Below, piece after piece: positions 25,277-34,006 of a stretch of 64,000 nt of DNA (positions are counted from its first letter, which is position 1; every line of letters starts with the position of its first letter). The notes beneath the pieces were generated by a model. It searched no databases. It was not told the DNA's origin and worked only from the letters and a program-made list of their open reading frames with translations. The DNA is taken from assembly GCA_964352665.1 (NCBI GenBank), contig CAYGSJ010000001.1:248001-312000 (forward strand), given 5' to 3'. The translations under genes and the position numbers were made by a program. Origin of the DNA: UBA1672 sp964352665 (GTDB lineage Bacteria; Pseudomonadota; Alphaproteobacteria; Micavibrionales; Micavibrionaceae).

Positions 25277-26254
25277 TTAAGAGCTGGCCGTCATTTTCGG
25301 CCAGTTTTTTTGTATCTCGGCTATAACATTTTCTACAGTCAAGCCCTCCATCAAACATCCTACTGTCTTTGGATTATACCCTTCAAAACCAATAAGCTGG
25401 TCGAATGTCTCTGGAGTTCTTGCATAGGCCGAATGCATCCCCCATGGCCCATATATATGCGGATAGCTAGGCCCAAAAAGACCAAGGGTCGGCACCCCGG
25501 TAGCCGATGCACAATGCATTAAGCCGGAATCATTTCCAATATAGAAGTTACAAAGCGACAAACACGCAGCAGCCGTACCCGGGTCTGTCTTTGCAATAAT
25601 ATTGATTTGCCTTTCTTTGGGAATAGATGATAAAACCCGACGCGCTGCGTATTCCTCCCCAGGTGCAGAAAATACTGCAACTCTGGCCTCGGGCATCAGG
25701 CCATTTTCCCCTGTCATCCAGTCTATAATTTTCATGAAACGATCTGCTGGCCATGTTTTTGCAACCCAGTTCGCCGTGGGACCTACCCCTAGAACCAAAC
25801 TTCCTTTAGGAATGAACCCTCTCGCCTCCTTCATTTGTTTGTCCGTAAACCATAGATAAGGATCAGGAGGATACGTTAAATCCAGTACATCCGAATTTTG
25901 GGCCACTTTATGACAGGTTTTATCAATATGGTTGCCGTAAATATAACGTTTTTTTGCCCCTACCAGCCTTGATACCGCAGAATTTCTTAGATCAACAACA
26001 ATATCAAACCGTGTTCCGACTACCTGACGCCACAAATCAAACCAGTGCTTGTTGTATTTTTGCTTTTTTATAGGAATGATTTTATTAAGAGCAGGAAAGC
26101 CCTCGAATAAGGAGGCCGCAAGAGGGCCACAACAGATTGTAAAGACAGCCTCCGGATGCTCTTCATGCAAATATTTTAGCAGTCCTGAAGATAAAACTGC
26201 ATCGCCAATCCGGCTAGATGTGATAAACAATATGTGTTTACTGCCTGAACTCAT
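25277..26254 (-). CDS. Glycosyltransferase family 9 (LPS heptosyltransferase)
   Basis: 325 residues from the ATG at 26254; a TTG at 26272 is possible but unnecessary. The N-terminus ITSSRIGDAVLSSGLLKYL and the C-terminal GNDSGLMHCASATGVPTLGLFGPSYPHIYGPWG are diagnostic of GT9. It transfers heptose from ADP-heptose to the LPS inner core at the cytoplasmic face of the inner membrane. It fits with gmhA at 997. Its ATG lies only 6 bp from the ATG of the divergent ygfZ gene. Confidence 0.88.
   Translation of the reverse strand: MSSGSKHILFITSSRIGDAVLSSGLLKYLHEEHPEAVFTICCGPLAASLFEGFPALNKIIPIKKQKYNKHWFDLWRQVVGTRFDIVVDLRNSAVSRLVGAKKRYIYGNHIDKTCHKVAQNSDVLDLTYPPDPYLWFTDKQMKEARGFIPKGSLVLGVGPTANWVAKTWPADRFMKIIDWMTGENGLMPEARVAVFSAPGEEYAARRVLSSIPKERQINIIAKTDPGTAAACLSLCNFYIGNDSGLMHCASATGVPTLGLFGPSYPHIYGPWGMHSAYARTPETFDQLIGFEGYNPKTVGCLMEGLTVENVIAEIQKNWPKMTASS
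25284..25311 (+). terminator. Rho-independent terminator inside the 3' end of the opposing gene
   Basis: A perfect 7-bp stem CTGGCCG / CGGCCAG with a 7-nt loop and a run of seven T. It serves the 24725 gene, while the bases also encode the last residues of the convergent heptosyltransferase. Confidence 0.8.
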
Positions 26255-26260
26255 GAAAAG

Positions 26261-26956
26261 ATGATGACACAAGACGCATATTTCACAAAACTAAAAGCAC
26301 GGGGCAAACTCACACTGTCGGGGGCAGATGTTAAGCCCTTCCTGCAAGGCTTGATAACCAATGATATTAACCAATTGGACACACAGGATTCTATCTATGC
26401 TTGCCTCTTAACGCCTCAGGGCAAATTTCTTTATGATTTTTTCATTACACAGAAAAACAACAAAATCATTATGGATTGTGAAGGAAACGAGCGGGCAGAA
26501 TCTCTAGCCAAGCACCTTACAATGTATAAATTGCGCGCCGATGTTACGATTGACGTAGAAAGAGAGACCGAGGTCTATGTTATTTTGGGTTCCGATGCAT
26601 TTGGTTACAAAGATCCAAGACATGAGGATATGGGATATAGATCTTTTGAAAAACCCGATTTACCGGAAAAAAGCTTTGATGAATGGGATAAGCACCGCAT
26701 TTCCCTAACTATTCCAGATGGTAGCCGTGACCTGATACCACACAAATCAACACTCTCCGAAGGAAAAATAGACACACTCAACGGTGTTTCTTACGATAAG
26801 GGCTGTTATGTAGGACAGGAACTAACCGCGCGCATGCACTATCGCGGCCTTGCCAAGAAACATCTTTATACTGTGAACCTAAATGATATCCCTGATAAAG
26901 CCGAGCTTCGTTCCTCTTGCGGGGATATTGGAATCGCCCTTCTCAAAAATGGCTAG
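26261..26956 (+). CDS. ygfZ: Folate-binding protein YgfZ (GcvT-like)
   Basis: 231 residues (ATG at 26261 or 26264). It assists assembly or repair of iron-sulfur enzymes. The diagnostic KGCYVGQE motif is intact, followed by LTARMHYRG, and the N-terminal LKARGKLTLSGADVKPFLQGLITND matches the family. The protein ends soon after GIALLKNG, shorter than the E. coli form, so the C-terminal barrel is reduced, as in many alphaproteobacteria. It starts 6 bp from the divergent heptosyltransferase start. Confidence 0.88.
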   Translation: MMTQDAYFTKLKARGKLTLSGADVKPFLQGLITNDINQLDTQDSIYACLLTPQGKFLYDFFITQKNNKIIMDCEGNERAESLAKHLTMYKLRADVTIDVERETEVYVILGSDAFGYKDPRHEDMGYRSFEKPDLPEKSFDEWDKHRISLTIPDGSRDLIPHKSTLSEGKIDTLNGVSYDKGCYVGQELTARMHYRGLAKKHLYTVNLNDIPDKAELRSSCGDIGIALLKNG

Positions 26957-26964
26957 CAAAATGC

Positions 26965-29667
26965 CTAAGCGCTTTTCTTATTCTTGAGCTTAACCGTCTT
27001 TTCGCCCTGCTCACGAATAGCGGCCTGCGCTGCTGCAAGCCTTGCTATTGGCACACGGAATGGCGAGCACGAAACATAGTCTAACCCCATTGAGTTACAA
27101 AATTCGATTGAGGCTGGATCTCCACCATGCTCCCCACATATACCAAGCTTGATCTCGGGATTGGTCGCACGGCCCTTTTTACAGGCAATTTCTACAAGTG
27201 CCCCTACGCCTTCAACATCGATGGATACAAACGGATCGCGTTCATAAATCCCCTTCTCTGCGTAGTAAGGAAGAAAGTTGGATGCATCATCACGACTCAT
27301 CCCCAGCGTTGTCTGCGTCAGGTCGTTCGTACCAAAACTAAAGAAATCTGCATTTCCTGCGATCTGGTTTGCTGTCAGAGCCGCACGCGGCAATTCAATC
27401 ATAGTGCCAACCAGATATTCAACAGATGTGCCTTTCTCCTTGAACACAGCTTTGGCTGTTACCTCGACAACCTCGCGCATCATATCCAGCTCTTTTTTTG
27501 CACCAACAAGTGGAATCATAACTTCGGGAATAATGCCCTCGCCCGATTTCTTTGCAACATTGACGGCGGCTTCAAAAATCGCACGCGCCTGCATTTCATA
27601 AATTTCAGGATAAGTAATCCCCAGGCGGCAACCACGATGCCCCAACATTGGATTCATCTCTGTCAAAGCACCCAGACGCTGACGCACTAGATTCTCTTCA
27701 ATGCCTGCGCTTTTAGAGAATGTTTTAATGTCTTCCGAAGTGTGTGGTAAAAACTCGTGTAAAGGCGGGTCTAGCAACCGAACAGTAATAGGCAAACCAT
27801 GCATGATTTTAAATAATTTTTCAAAATCTTCTCTTTGCGCCGGAAGAAGTTTTTTTAGTGCGGCGCGACGCTCTTCCTCATCATTTGCAAAAATCATTTC
27901 ACGGACATTCTGGATGCGTTCGGCATCAAAAAACATATGTTCCGTACGGCACAGACCAATGCCTTCGGCACCAAAATCACGCGCAGTTTGAGCATCTAGT
28001 GGTGTTTCAGCATTTGCACGCACTTTCATTCTGCGGCGCTCATCCGCCCATGCCATTAATGTTGCAAAATCACCGGAAAGTTTAGGCTTAATTGTAGCGA
28101 CCGGGCCCAACATAATCTCACCTGTCGCTCCATCAATCGTGACAATATCCCCCTCTTTGATTTCGATATCTCCTTTACGAATTATCTTTTCATGCTGGTC
28201 AATATACAAATCTCCTGCCCCGGCTACACAAGGCTTACCCATACCGCGCGCCACAACCGCAGCATGTGACGTCATTCCACCTCTGGATGTCAAAATACCT
28301 GCTGCCGCATGCATACCATGGATATCTTCCGGTGAAGTTTCTTGGCGACAAAGAATTACTGATATTCCTGTGTGGGATTTTATTTCCGCTTCATCTGCAG
28401 TGAACACTACTTTGCCTGAGGCCGCGCCCGGAGATGCCGGTAATCCTTTGGAAATAACATTGCGAGATGCTTTCGGATCAAGTGTAGGATGTAAAAGTTG
28501 GTCGAGAGATTGCGGGTCTACACGCAACAATGCTTCTTCTTGAGAGATTAAGCCTTCTTCTACCATATCAACGGCAATCTTCAGAGCTGCAGCCGCCGTA
28601 CGCTTACCTGATCGGGTTTGTAACATGTACAGGTTTCCACGTTGCACTGTAAATTCTATGTCCTGCACATCGCGATAATGTATCTCAAGCTTGAGACGAA
28701 GCCCATCTAACTCTTTGAAAACCGCAGGCATTGTTTCTTCCATTGAGGGTAGTGCTCCGCCCTCCATTTCTCTGCCTTTAATTGTCAGGGATTGCGGCGT
28801 TCTAATTCCGGCAACGACATCTTCTCCTTGTGCATTTACAAGGTATTCGCCATAAAAATAATTTTCTCCGGTCGATGGATCACGTGTAAAAGCTACACCC
28901 GTTGCGCAATCATCACCCATGTTACCAAACACCATGGACTGCACATTAACGGCTGTCCCCCAATTTCCTGGAATTTCATTAATCTTACGATAGGTAATTG
29001 CGCGCGGCACCATCCATGAATCAAAAACTGCGCCAATAGCCCCCCATAATTGCTCTTTCGGGTCGGTTGGAAACGGCTTTCCAAGCTCACGTTCAACCAG
29101 ATCCTTGTAATCTGCAACAATTATTTTCCAGCCTTCTGCAGACACCTCTGTATCTTGCGTAATTCCTTCATCACGCTTGTAGCTATCCAAGATATCTTCA
29201 AAATCATGATGAGATACTCCCAAAACCACATCACCATACATCTGGATAAAACGACGGTATGAATCCCACGCAAAACGCTCATCATTAGCCTGCTTGGCGA
29301 GACCTGCTACGGTTTCATCGTTCAAACCCAAATTTAAAACCGTGTCCATCATGCCTGGCATTGACACACGCGCACCGGAACGCACAGAAACCAAAAGCGG
29401 ATTTTCAGTGCTCCCGAATTTCATACCCATGGATTTTTCAATATTTGAAAGCGCGCCCTCTACTTGCTGGACAAGCTCTTTTGGATATTGTGTTTCATGA
29501 TCGTAGTAATAAGTACACACTTCGGTGGTTATCGTAAAACCAGGGGGGACAGGCAAGCCTAAAGAGGCCATTTCAGCCAGATTACAGCCTTTTCCACCCA
29601 AAAGGTTACGCATAGAGGCATCCCCATCGTTTTTATCTTTACCAAAGTTATAAACCCATTTCGTCAT
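26965..29667 (-). CDS. ppdK: Pyruvate, phosphate dikinase
   Basis: 900 residues, standard length. Interconverts pyruvate/ATP/Pi and PEP/AMP/PPi. Domains in order: an N-terminal ATP-grasp (LLGGKGCNLAEMASLGLPVPPGFTI), the swivelling phosphohistidine domain (SRGGMTSHAAVVARGMGKPCV with the catalytic His) and the C-terminal PEP/pyruvate barrel ending in GICGEHGGDP with the catalytic Cys. It is convergent with ygfZ and followed upstream by a GNAT gene. Confidence 0.96.
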   Translation of the reverse strand: MTKWVYNFGKDKNDGDASMRNLLGGKGCNLAEMASLGLPVPPGFTITTEVCTYYYDHETQYPKELVQQVEGALSNIEKSMGMKFGSTENPLLVSVRSGARVSMPGMMDTVLNLGLNDETVAGLAKQANDERFAWDSYRRFIQMYGDVVLGVSHHDFEDILDSYKRDEGITQDTEVSAEGWKIIVADYKDLVERELGKPFPTDPKEQLWGAIGAVFDSWMVPRAITYRKINEIPGNWGTAVNVQSMVFGNMGDDCATGVAFTRDPSTGENYFYGEYLVNAQGEDVVAGIRTPQSLTIKGREMEGGALPSMEETMPAVFKELDGLRLKLEIHYRDVQDIEFTVQRGNLYMLQTRSGKRTAAAALKIAVDMVEEGLISQEEALLRVDPQSLDQLLHPTLDPKASRNVISKGLPASPGAASGKVVFTADEAEIKSHTGISVILCRQETSPEDIHGMHAAAGILTSRGGMTSHAAVVARGMGKPCVAGAGDLYIDQHEKIIRKGDIEIKEGDIVTIDGATGEIMLGPVATIKPKLSGDFATLMAWADERRRMKVRANAETPLDAQTARDFGAEGIGLCRTEHMFFDAERIQNVREMIFANDEEERRAALKKLLPAQREDFEKLFKIMHGLPITVRLLDPPLHEFLPHTSEDIKTFSKSAGIEENLVRQRLGALTEMNPMLGHRGCRLGITYPEIYEMQARAIFEAAVNVAKKSGEGIIPEVMIPLVGAKKELDMMREVVEVTAKAVFKEKGTSVEYLVGTMIELPRAALTANQIAGNADFFSFGTNDLTQTTLGMSRDDASNFLPYYAEKGIYERDPFVSIDVEGVGALVEIACKKGRATNPEIKLGICGEHGGDPASIEFCNSMGLDYVSCSPFRVPIARLAAAQAAIREQGEKTVKLKNKKSA

Positions 29668-29754
29668 GGATCAGCTCTCCAAAAAGTAAATTCAAAATTT
29701 GAGAATGGGTTTACCACATTTGATATGCAAAAAGGAAGGGTTTAATAAGAAAAA

Positions 29755-30279
29755 TCACTTTAAAATCAGCTTCTTCGTCATCATCAGGCTTAAATTTTCG
29801 TCTATTGGTCTGAATTCACCTGATAAAACCGGCTTCCTATCATATGTCACACCATTTCCGTCAGGCACATATCCTAATTTGGCATAAAGCCTTTGTGCTG
29901 CCCCGAAGCTAGAATCGAGCCCTACACCTATCCCTAGCTCTTCATATCCTTTTTCCTGCACTAAAGATTCACAATATTGGACAATAGACTGTCCGATTCT
30001 CTGTCGTCTTTCACTTTCAACAACATTTAAGTCTTGAATTTCCGGTAATTCAAGCTTTTTGAAAAACACATATTTGGGCTGCCAGTTCAAAATACAATAC
30101 CCCACACACTTGCTATTTTTTATAGCCAAGATAATAGAAACTTCCTGATTTTTGTGACGCTCTAAACATCTCGTATAATATTCACGATCTATAGGAAACC
30201 TGAATTGGTCTAGCATCTCCCAGAATTGAGATTCATAATCTGCTTGAAAAACATCAATAGAATATGATGGCGCTTGCAT
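29755..30279 (-). CDS. GNAT-family N-acetyltransferase
   Basis: 174 residues from the ATG at 30279, preceded by GAGGAAAA; a GTG at 30309 would add 10 residues. Acetyl-CoA site: LNVVESERRQRIGQSIVQYCESL, the Q/RxxGxG/A-type loop seen here as RRQRIG, then GIGVGLDSSFGAAQRLYAKLGYVPDGNGV with the C-terminal LYAKLGY typical of the fold. The substrate is unknown. It is divergent from the 30334 gene. Confidence 0.82.
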   Translation of the reverse strand: MQAPSYSIDVFQADYESQFWEMLDQFRFPIDREYYTRCLERHKNQEVSIILAIKNSKCVGYCILNWQPKYVFFKKLELPEIQDLNVVESERRQRIGQSIVQYCESLVQEKGYEELGIGVGLDSSFGAAQRLYAKLGYVPDGNGVTYDRKPVLSGEFRPIDENLSLMMTKKLILK

Positions 30280-30333
30280 TGTATTTGGTTTTTCCTCTAT
30301 TTTGACCACATGATAAGCACAAAGAATAAATCA

Positions 30334-30885
30334 ATGGTAATTCGTGTGAAAGGCTTTTATTTGCTTCTTGTCACGTGTGTTCTTTTACCCGCAGCCACAG
30401 CACGTGCTGATGCAGAAAAAATACAGCTTTATAATTCCCCTAAGCCTCCTGAAAATACTGAGCCTGCAAAAACAGATGCTCTGCCTGAAACAACTGAAAC
30501 CGAAGAATCTAAGCCAAAACAGGCTATGCGCTCAATGAGCTGGAAGCCACCTCCACCGGAAGAGAAAACGTCGGAGCAAATCAAAGCTTCTGAACAGGAG
30601 GCCGTACAAAAGATCGAAAACGAAAAAAAGGAACAGAAAGACCTAGACCTTTGGGAAAAATATAAAGAACTTGCTGCTGGCCAAGGTAAACCAGATCAAG
30701 AAAATAAGGACGGTGATGAAAGCGAAAAGGGCGAAAAAGAAGACCCTGATAAAGAGGGCCAACAAGAAGAGATGGAAAAGCAAAAACAAGAGGCAACAGG
30801 CCTTCGGGGTATAATAGATACATATAGGGATGCACAAAAAGGCAAAGGAAAACTGAGTTCGCGATCCTTTGGAAAAATAGACTAG
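30334..30885 (+). CDS. Secreted Glu/Lys/Pro-rich protein, unknown
   Basis: 183 residues from the ATG at 30334, which begins a compact signal peptide (MVIRVKGFYLLLVTCVLL, cleavage near ARA); an ATG at 30310 would add eight polar residues. The mature protein is low complexity: a Pro-rich linker (WKPPPPEEK) followed by a long acidic/basic helical stretch likely to form a coiled coil or be disordered. There are no Cys residues after the signal. Function unknown. It precedes ispB by 51 bp. Confidence 0.6.
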   Translation: MVIRVKGFYLLLVTCVLLPAATARADAEKIQLYNSPKPPENTEPAKTDALPETTETEESKPKQAMRSMSWKPPPPEEKTSEQIKASEQEAVQKIENEKKEQKDLDLWEKYKELAAGQGKPDQENKDGDESEKGEKEDPDKEGQQEEMEKQKQEATGLRGIIDTYRDAQKGKGKLSSRSFGKID

Positions 30886-30936
30886 ATTTCCCTGTTTTTT
30901 CTTGCTCTACGGCTAAAAAACTGTTCTAAAACGATT

Positions 30937-31956
30937 ATGCAGACACAACTTGCAAAAAATACGTCCACTACCGACGAGCCGACGCCGCTGGACCGGCTTT
31001 CGGATTTACTCTCTGACGACATGCAGCATGTTAATGCCCTTATTACAGAGAATATGCGCTCTAATGTCGCACTCATTCCAAAACTGGCAGATTATCTGAT
31101 TACAGCCGGCGGGAAAAGAATACGTCCTCTACTGACCTTGGCATCCACATCCCTCTTTGACGGCCCAATGGAGAAAGCCTATCATCTGGCTGCAGCAGTG
31201 GAATTTATTCATACAGCAACATTACTGCATGATGATGTTGTCGATGAAAGTCTTGAACGCAGAGGGAAAAAGACTGCAAATCTAGTGTTTGGCAACAAAG
31301 CCAGCGTGTTGGTAGGAGATTTTCTTTTTTCAAAGTCGTTCCAGATGATGGTTGAAAGCGGCTCTCTGGATGTTCTTAAAATACTCTCGAATGCCTCTGC
31401 GATTATCGCACAGGGCGAAGTATTACAACTTGTAACAACAAACGATATTACAACCGATTTAGCTGCCTATCTTGAAGTTATAGAATCTAAAACGGCGGCT
31501 TTATTCTCTGCTGCCTGTGAAGTTGGTCCCGTGCTTTCGCAGAAGGATCAAAATACGGTGACTGCCTTGCGCGAATATGGCATGAGGCTCGGCACAGCTT
31601 TCCAGATTATTGATGATGTGCTCGACTATATGGCTGATCAGAAAAAATTGGGCAAAGAAATCGGCGATGATTTTAAAGAAGGAAAGATGACAGCTCCTGT
31701 TATCTTTGCACTTCAAAACGCGAATGAAAAAGAGAAAAACTTCTGGAAACGTACGCTGGCTCATAAAGATCAAAATGAAAAGGATCTAGACGTTGCAATA
31801 GAGATTATTGAACGCCATCAGGCCTTGGACAAAACAATAGCGCTTGCAAAAGATTACGCTCAAAATGCTCAAAATGCGTTATCCTTATTACCAGACTCTC
31901 AAATGAAAGCACTTCTATGCGACTTGAGTGATTTTACTATTACAAGAAACTTCTAA
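30937..31956 (+). CDS. ispB: Long-chain polyprenyl diphosphate synthase (octaprenyl/decaprenyl)
   Basis: 339 residues. Makes the ubiquinone side chain from FPP and IPP. GGKRIRPLLTLAS, the first Asp-rich motif DDVVDE (in LLHDDVVDESLERRGKKTAN) and the second DDVLD are intact. The two-residue spacing in the first motif, unlike the longer spacing in ispA here, is typical of long-chain synthases. Chain length cannot be read. The permease gene starts 10 bp downstream. Confidence 0.9.
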   Translation: MQTQLAKNTSTTDEPTPLDRLSDLLSDDMQHVNALITENMRSNVALIPKLADYLITAGGKRIRPLLTLASTSLFDGPMEKAYHLAAAVEFIHTATLLHDDVVDESLERRGKKTANLVFGNKASVLVGDFLFSKSFQMMVESGSLDVLKILSNASAIIAQGEVLQLVTTNDITTDLAAYLEVIESKTAALFSAACEVGPVLSQKDQNTVTALREYGMRLGTAFQIIDDVLDYMADQKKLGKEIGDDFKEGKMTAPVIFALQNANEKEKNFWKRTLAHKDQNEKDLDVAIEIIERHQALDKTIALAKDYAQNAQNALSLLPDSQMKALLCDLSDFTITRNF

Positions 31957-31966
31957 GCAGGATCGA

Positions 31967-33037
31967 ATGGACAAAGAGACTGAAGGCATAGCAGGAGACT
32001 GTTGCCCGATTGATGATCATAAACATAAAAAAGACTGGATTTTTATATTCAGCCTGGGTGTTCTGCTGCTAAGCGTTGGCGCCCATCTGTTTCTTTCGGC
32101 GCTATATACTTCACCTATACTCCTTCACCACTTTGTTCATTCTATTTTGCAAATTCTATCCCAGATGTGGTGGGGTATTGCTCTTGGTATTGTCATTGTT
32201 GGCCTTATGGGTAAGGTTCCAAAACATTTTTTTACCGGCATTATGGGTTATGGCAACCAGTTTTCCGGGCTTTTGAGGGCTGTATTGGGAGGGGTGGTTC
32301 TTGATTTATGTTGTCACGGTATTTTATTGGTTGCAGCTAAATTATATGAACGGGGTATTAGCTTCCCTCAGGTTGTCACTTTTCTTGTCGCCAGCCCATG
32401 GAACTCTGTATCGCTTACTTTAATACTCGTAGGCCTAATAGGACTTAAATGGACGCTTATATATATATTGGGATCAGTCGTGATCGCTTTGGTGACTGGC
32501 CTCGTCTTACAAGCCTTAATAAAAGCAGGAAAACTGCCTGACAACCCGAATGTGCTGGAAATAGACGAGAATTTTAATCTAAAGGCTGAAACAGCAATAC
32601 TTCTAAAGAATGTAGAATTATCTAAACAGGGCACATTGGAAATTCTTAAATCAGGCTGGGATGATGGGAAGGTTATTATAAAATGGATTTTATTTGGAAC
32701 AATTATCGCCGCATCCATGCGCACTTTCATTTCTCCTGATGTATTTGCGGCATGGCTAGGCCCCTCTTTAGCCGGCCTGTTTGTTACGCTTTTTATTGCC
32801 ACCATAATCGAAATATGTTCGGAAGGATCCGCACCGGTCGCAGCTGAAATAGTAACGAATGCCCATGCACCCGGAAACGGGTTTACATTTCTTATGGCTG
32901 GAGTGGCAACAGATTATACAGAGCTTATGGCTTTGCGTGAAATCACAAAATCATGGGCCATGGCTCTTGCTTTGCCGATGATAACAGTGCCACAAGTTCT
33001 CTTATTGGGATGGATTATGAACCTTGCCGTCGGTTAA
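31967..33037 (+). CDS. Membrane permease, PF03773 type (possible metal efflux)
   Basis: 356 residues from the ATG at 31967 with GCAGGA upstream. The Cys/His-rich N-terminus (CCPIDDHKHKK) could bind metal. Multiple membrane helices follow, with two repeat-related signatures: VLDLCCHGILLVAAKLYERG then VASPWNSVSLT, and ICSEGSAPVAAEI then MAGVATDYTE near the C-terminus. This is the DUF318/ArsP-like permease family, some members of which are proposed Cu/Zn or arsenic exporters. It is probably co-transcribed with ispB. Its stop overlaps the convergent 33034 gene by 4 bp. Confidence 0.8.
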   Translation: MDKETEGIAGDCCPIDDHKHKKDWIFIFSLGVLLLSVGAHLFLSALYTSPILLHHFVHSILQILSQMWWGIALGIVIVGLMGKVPKHFFTGIMGYGNQFSGLLRAVLGGVVLDLCCHGILLVAAKLYERGISFPQVVTFLVASPWNSVSLTLILVGLIGLKWTLIYILGSVVIALVTGLVLQALIKAGKLPDNPNVLEIDENFNLKAETAILLKNVELSKQGTLEILKSGWDDGKVIIKWILFGTIIAASMRTFISPDVFAAWLGPSLAGLFVTLFIATIIEICSEGSAPVAAEIVTNAHAPGNGFTFLMAGVATDYTELMALREITKSWAMALALPMITVPQVLLLGWIMNLAVG

Positions 33038-33555
33038 TGAATATAATTCATAAAAGCGCCGTAAATAAGAACAGACAGACCTACAATGTTAAGTGGATAA
33101 GCCGCGATAGCAGGCAAGCCGCCTTTTACAAAGAAATAATAAATAATGATAAAAACCGGTATGGACAACGCAAAAAACAGCCGAAGACCATAAATATTAG
33201 CCTCGGGAAAAAGCACGAAACTAAGAGCAATCGTTATAACCATAAGGGTTGCAACAACTTTGTACCATGTATCGGCCGTGTGCTTGAGCATCGGGCTTCC
33301 ATTCAATAAAATCCATATAATACCAGGGATCGAAACCCATAAAACAACAAGCAGAGCGCGGATATAGGCTGCTCGATCTTCAAAAATATAATGTACAAAA
33401 TCCCCTTTACTCGCCGCCAAACCAACAATACTGGCCATGTATGTAAGGCTTATAACAGGCAAAAACCTGTGAACCAGAACATCAAAGAAATCCAGCGGCA
33501 GAATATGGTCTCTGAGACCACGCTCTAATCTAATTGTATGTTGTTGTTTTCCCAT
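33034..33555 (-). CDS. Integral membrane protein, unknown
   Basis: 173 residues with a basic cytoplasmic N-terminus and about four to five hydrophobic helices (near 30-50, 66-84, 95-113, 117-137 and 150-168). No signature recognised. A GGGG RBS lies about 8 nt before the ATG. It follows the Rap1a-like gene after 48 bp on the same strand, so it may belong to the 35107-33034 minus-strand unit. Confidence 0.65.
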   Translation of the reverse strand: MGKQQHTIRLERGLRDHILPLDFFDVLVHRFLPVISLTYMASIVGLAASKGDFVHYIFEDRAAYIRALLVVLWVSIPGIIWILLNGSPMLKHTADTWYKVVATLMVITIALSFVLFPEANIYGLRLFFALSIPVFIIIYYFFVKGGLPAIAAYPLNIVGLSVLIYGAFMNYIH

Positions 33556-33603
33556 ATAAAACCCCGTTAGAGGAATTTAGAATAGCGCACAAATATTACT
33601 ATT

Positions 33604-33999
33604 TTATTTAGAACACGGATAGAGTGAAAATAAGGCCATTGTAACCGCAGGAGCAGCCACAAATTTGCGATGAAGTTTTGCCCTGTTATACAGATAAATC
33701 AAGACTCTGAGATGAATTTCGTTAAGTGTAACCTCTTCTGGTATGCAAAAATTCATATCCGAGGTTAAATCAAGAGATTTTAGAAAATTATGATAATCAA
33801 TTACGCCAGAAATATAGCCTTGGCACGCTATCTTTCCACCTTTAATCACTTCATTTCCATTTCTATCGACCGAGCATACCTTTAACAAGTACTCACCCGA
33901 GAATTTAGCAGCGTGTGCTGTAGAAACAGAAAAAATATAAGCTCCAAGAAGAATAAGTGTAAAAATGAATGATGCCTTAAGAACTGAATCCCGAGACAT
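33604..33999 (-). CDS. Secreted Rap1a/Tai-family protein
   Basis: 131 residues. The start at 33999 is preferred to a frame open to 34053 because it has AGGAG 5 nt upstream and gives a clean signal peptide ending SVSTAHA. The mature part has the layout of the Rap1a/Tai family (PF18602): YLLKVCS, ACQGYISGVIDYHNF, FCIPEEVTLNEIHLRVLIYLY and a C-terminal AAPAVTMALFSLYPC, with Cys residues able to form disulphides. Some family members are immunity proteins of type VI effectors, but no such effector is adjacent. It lies 7 bp after the 34007 gene. Confidence 0.75.
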   Translation of the reverse strand: MSRDSVLKASFIFTLILLGAYIFSVSTAHAAKFSGEYLLKVCSVDRNGNEVIKGGKIACQGYISGVIDYHNFLKSLDLTSDMNFCIPEEVTLNEIHLRVLIYLYNRAKLHRKFVAAPAVTMALFSLYPCSK

Positions 34000-34006
34000 T
34001 TTCTCC

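Noticed and set aside
27127..27690. Plus-strand ORF of 187 aa inside ppdK
   Set aside because: Antisense to the conserved C-terminal domain of ppdK; shadow composition and no start context.
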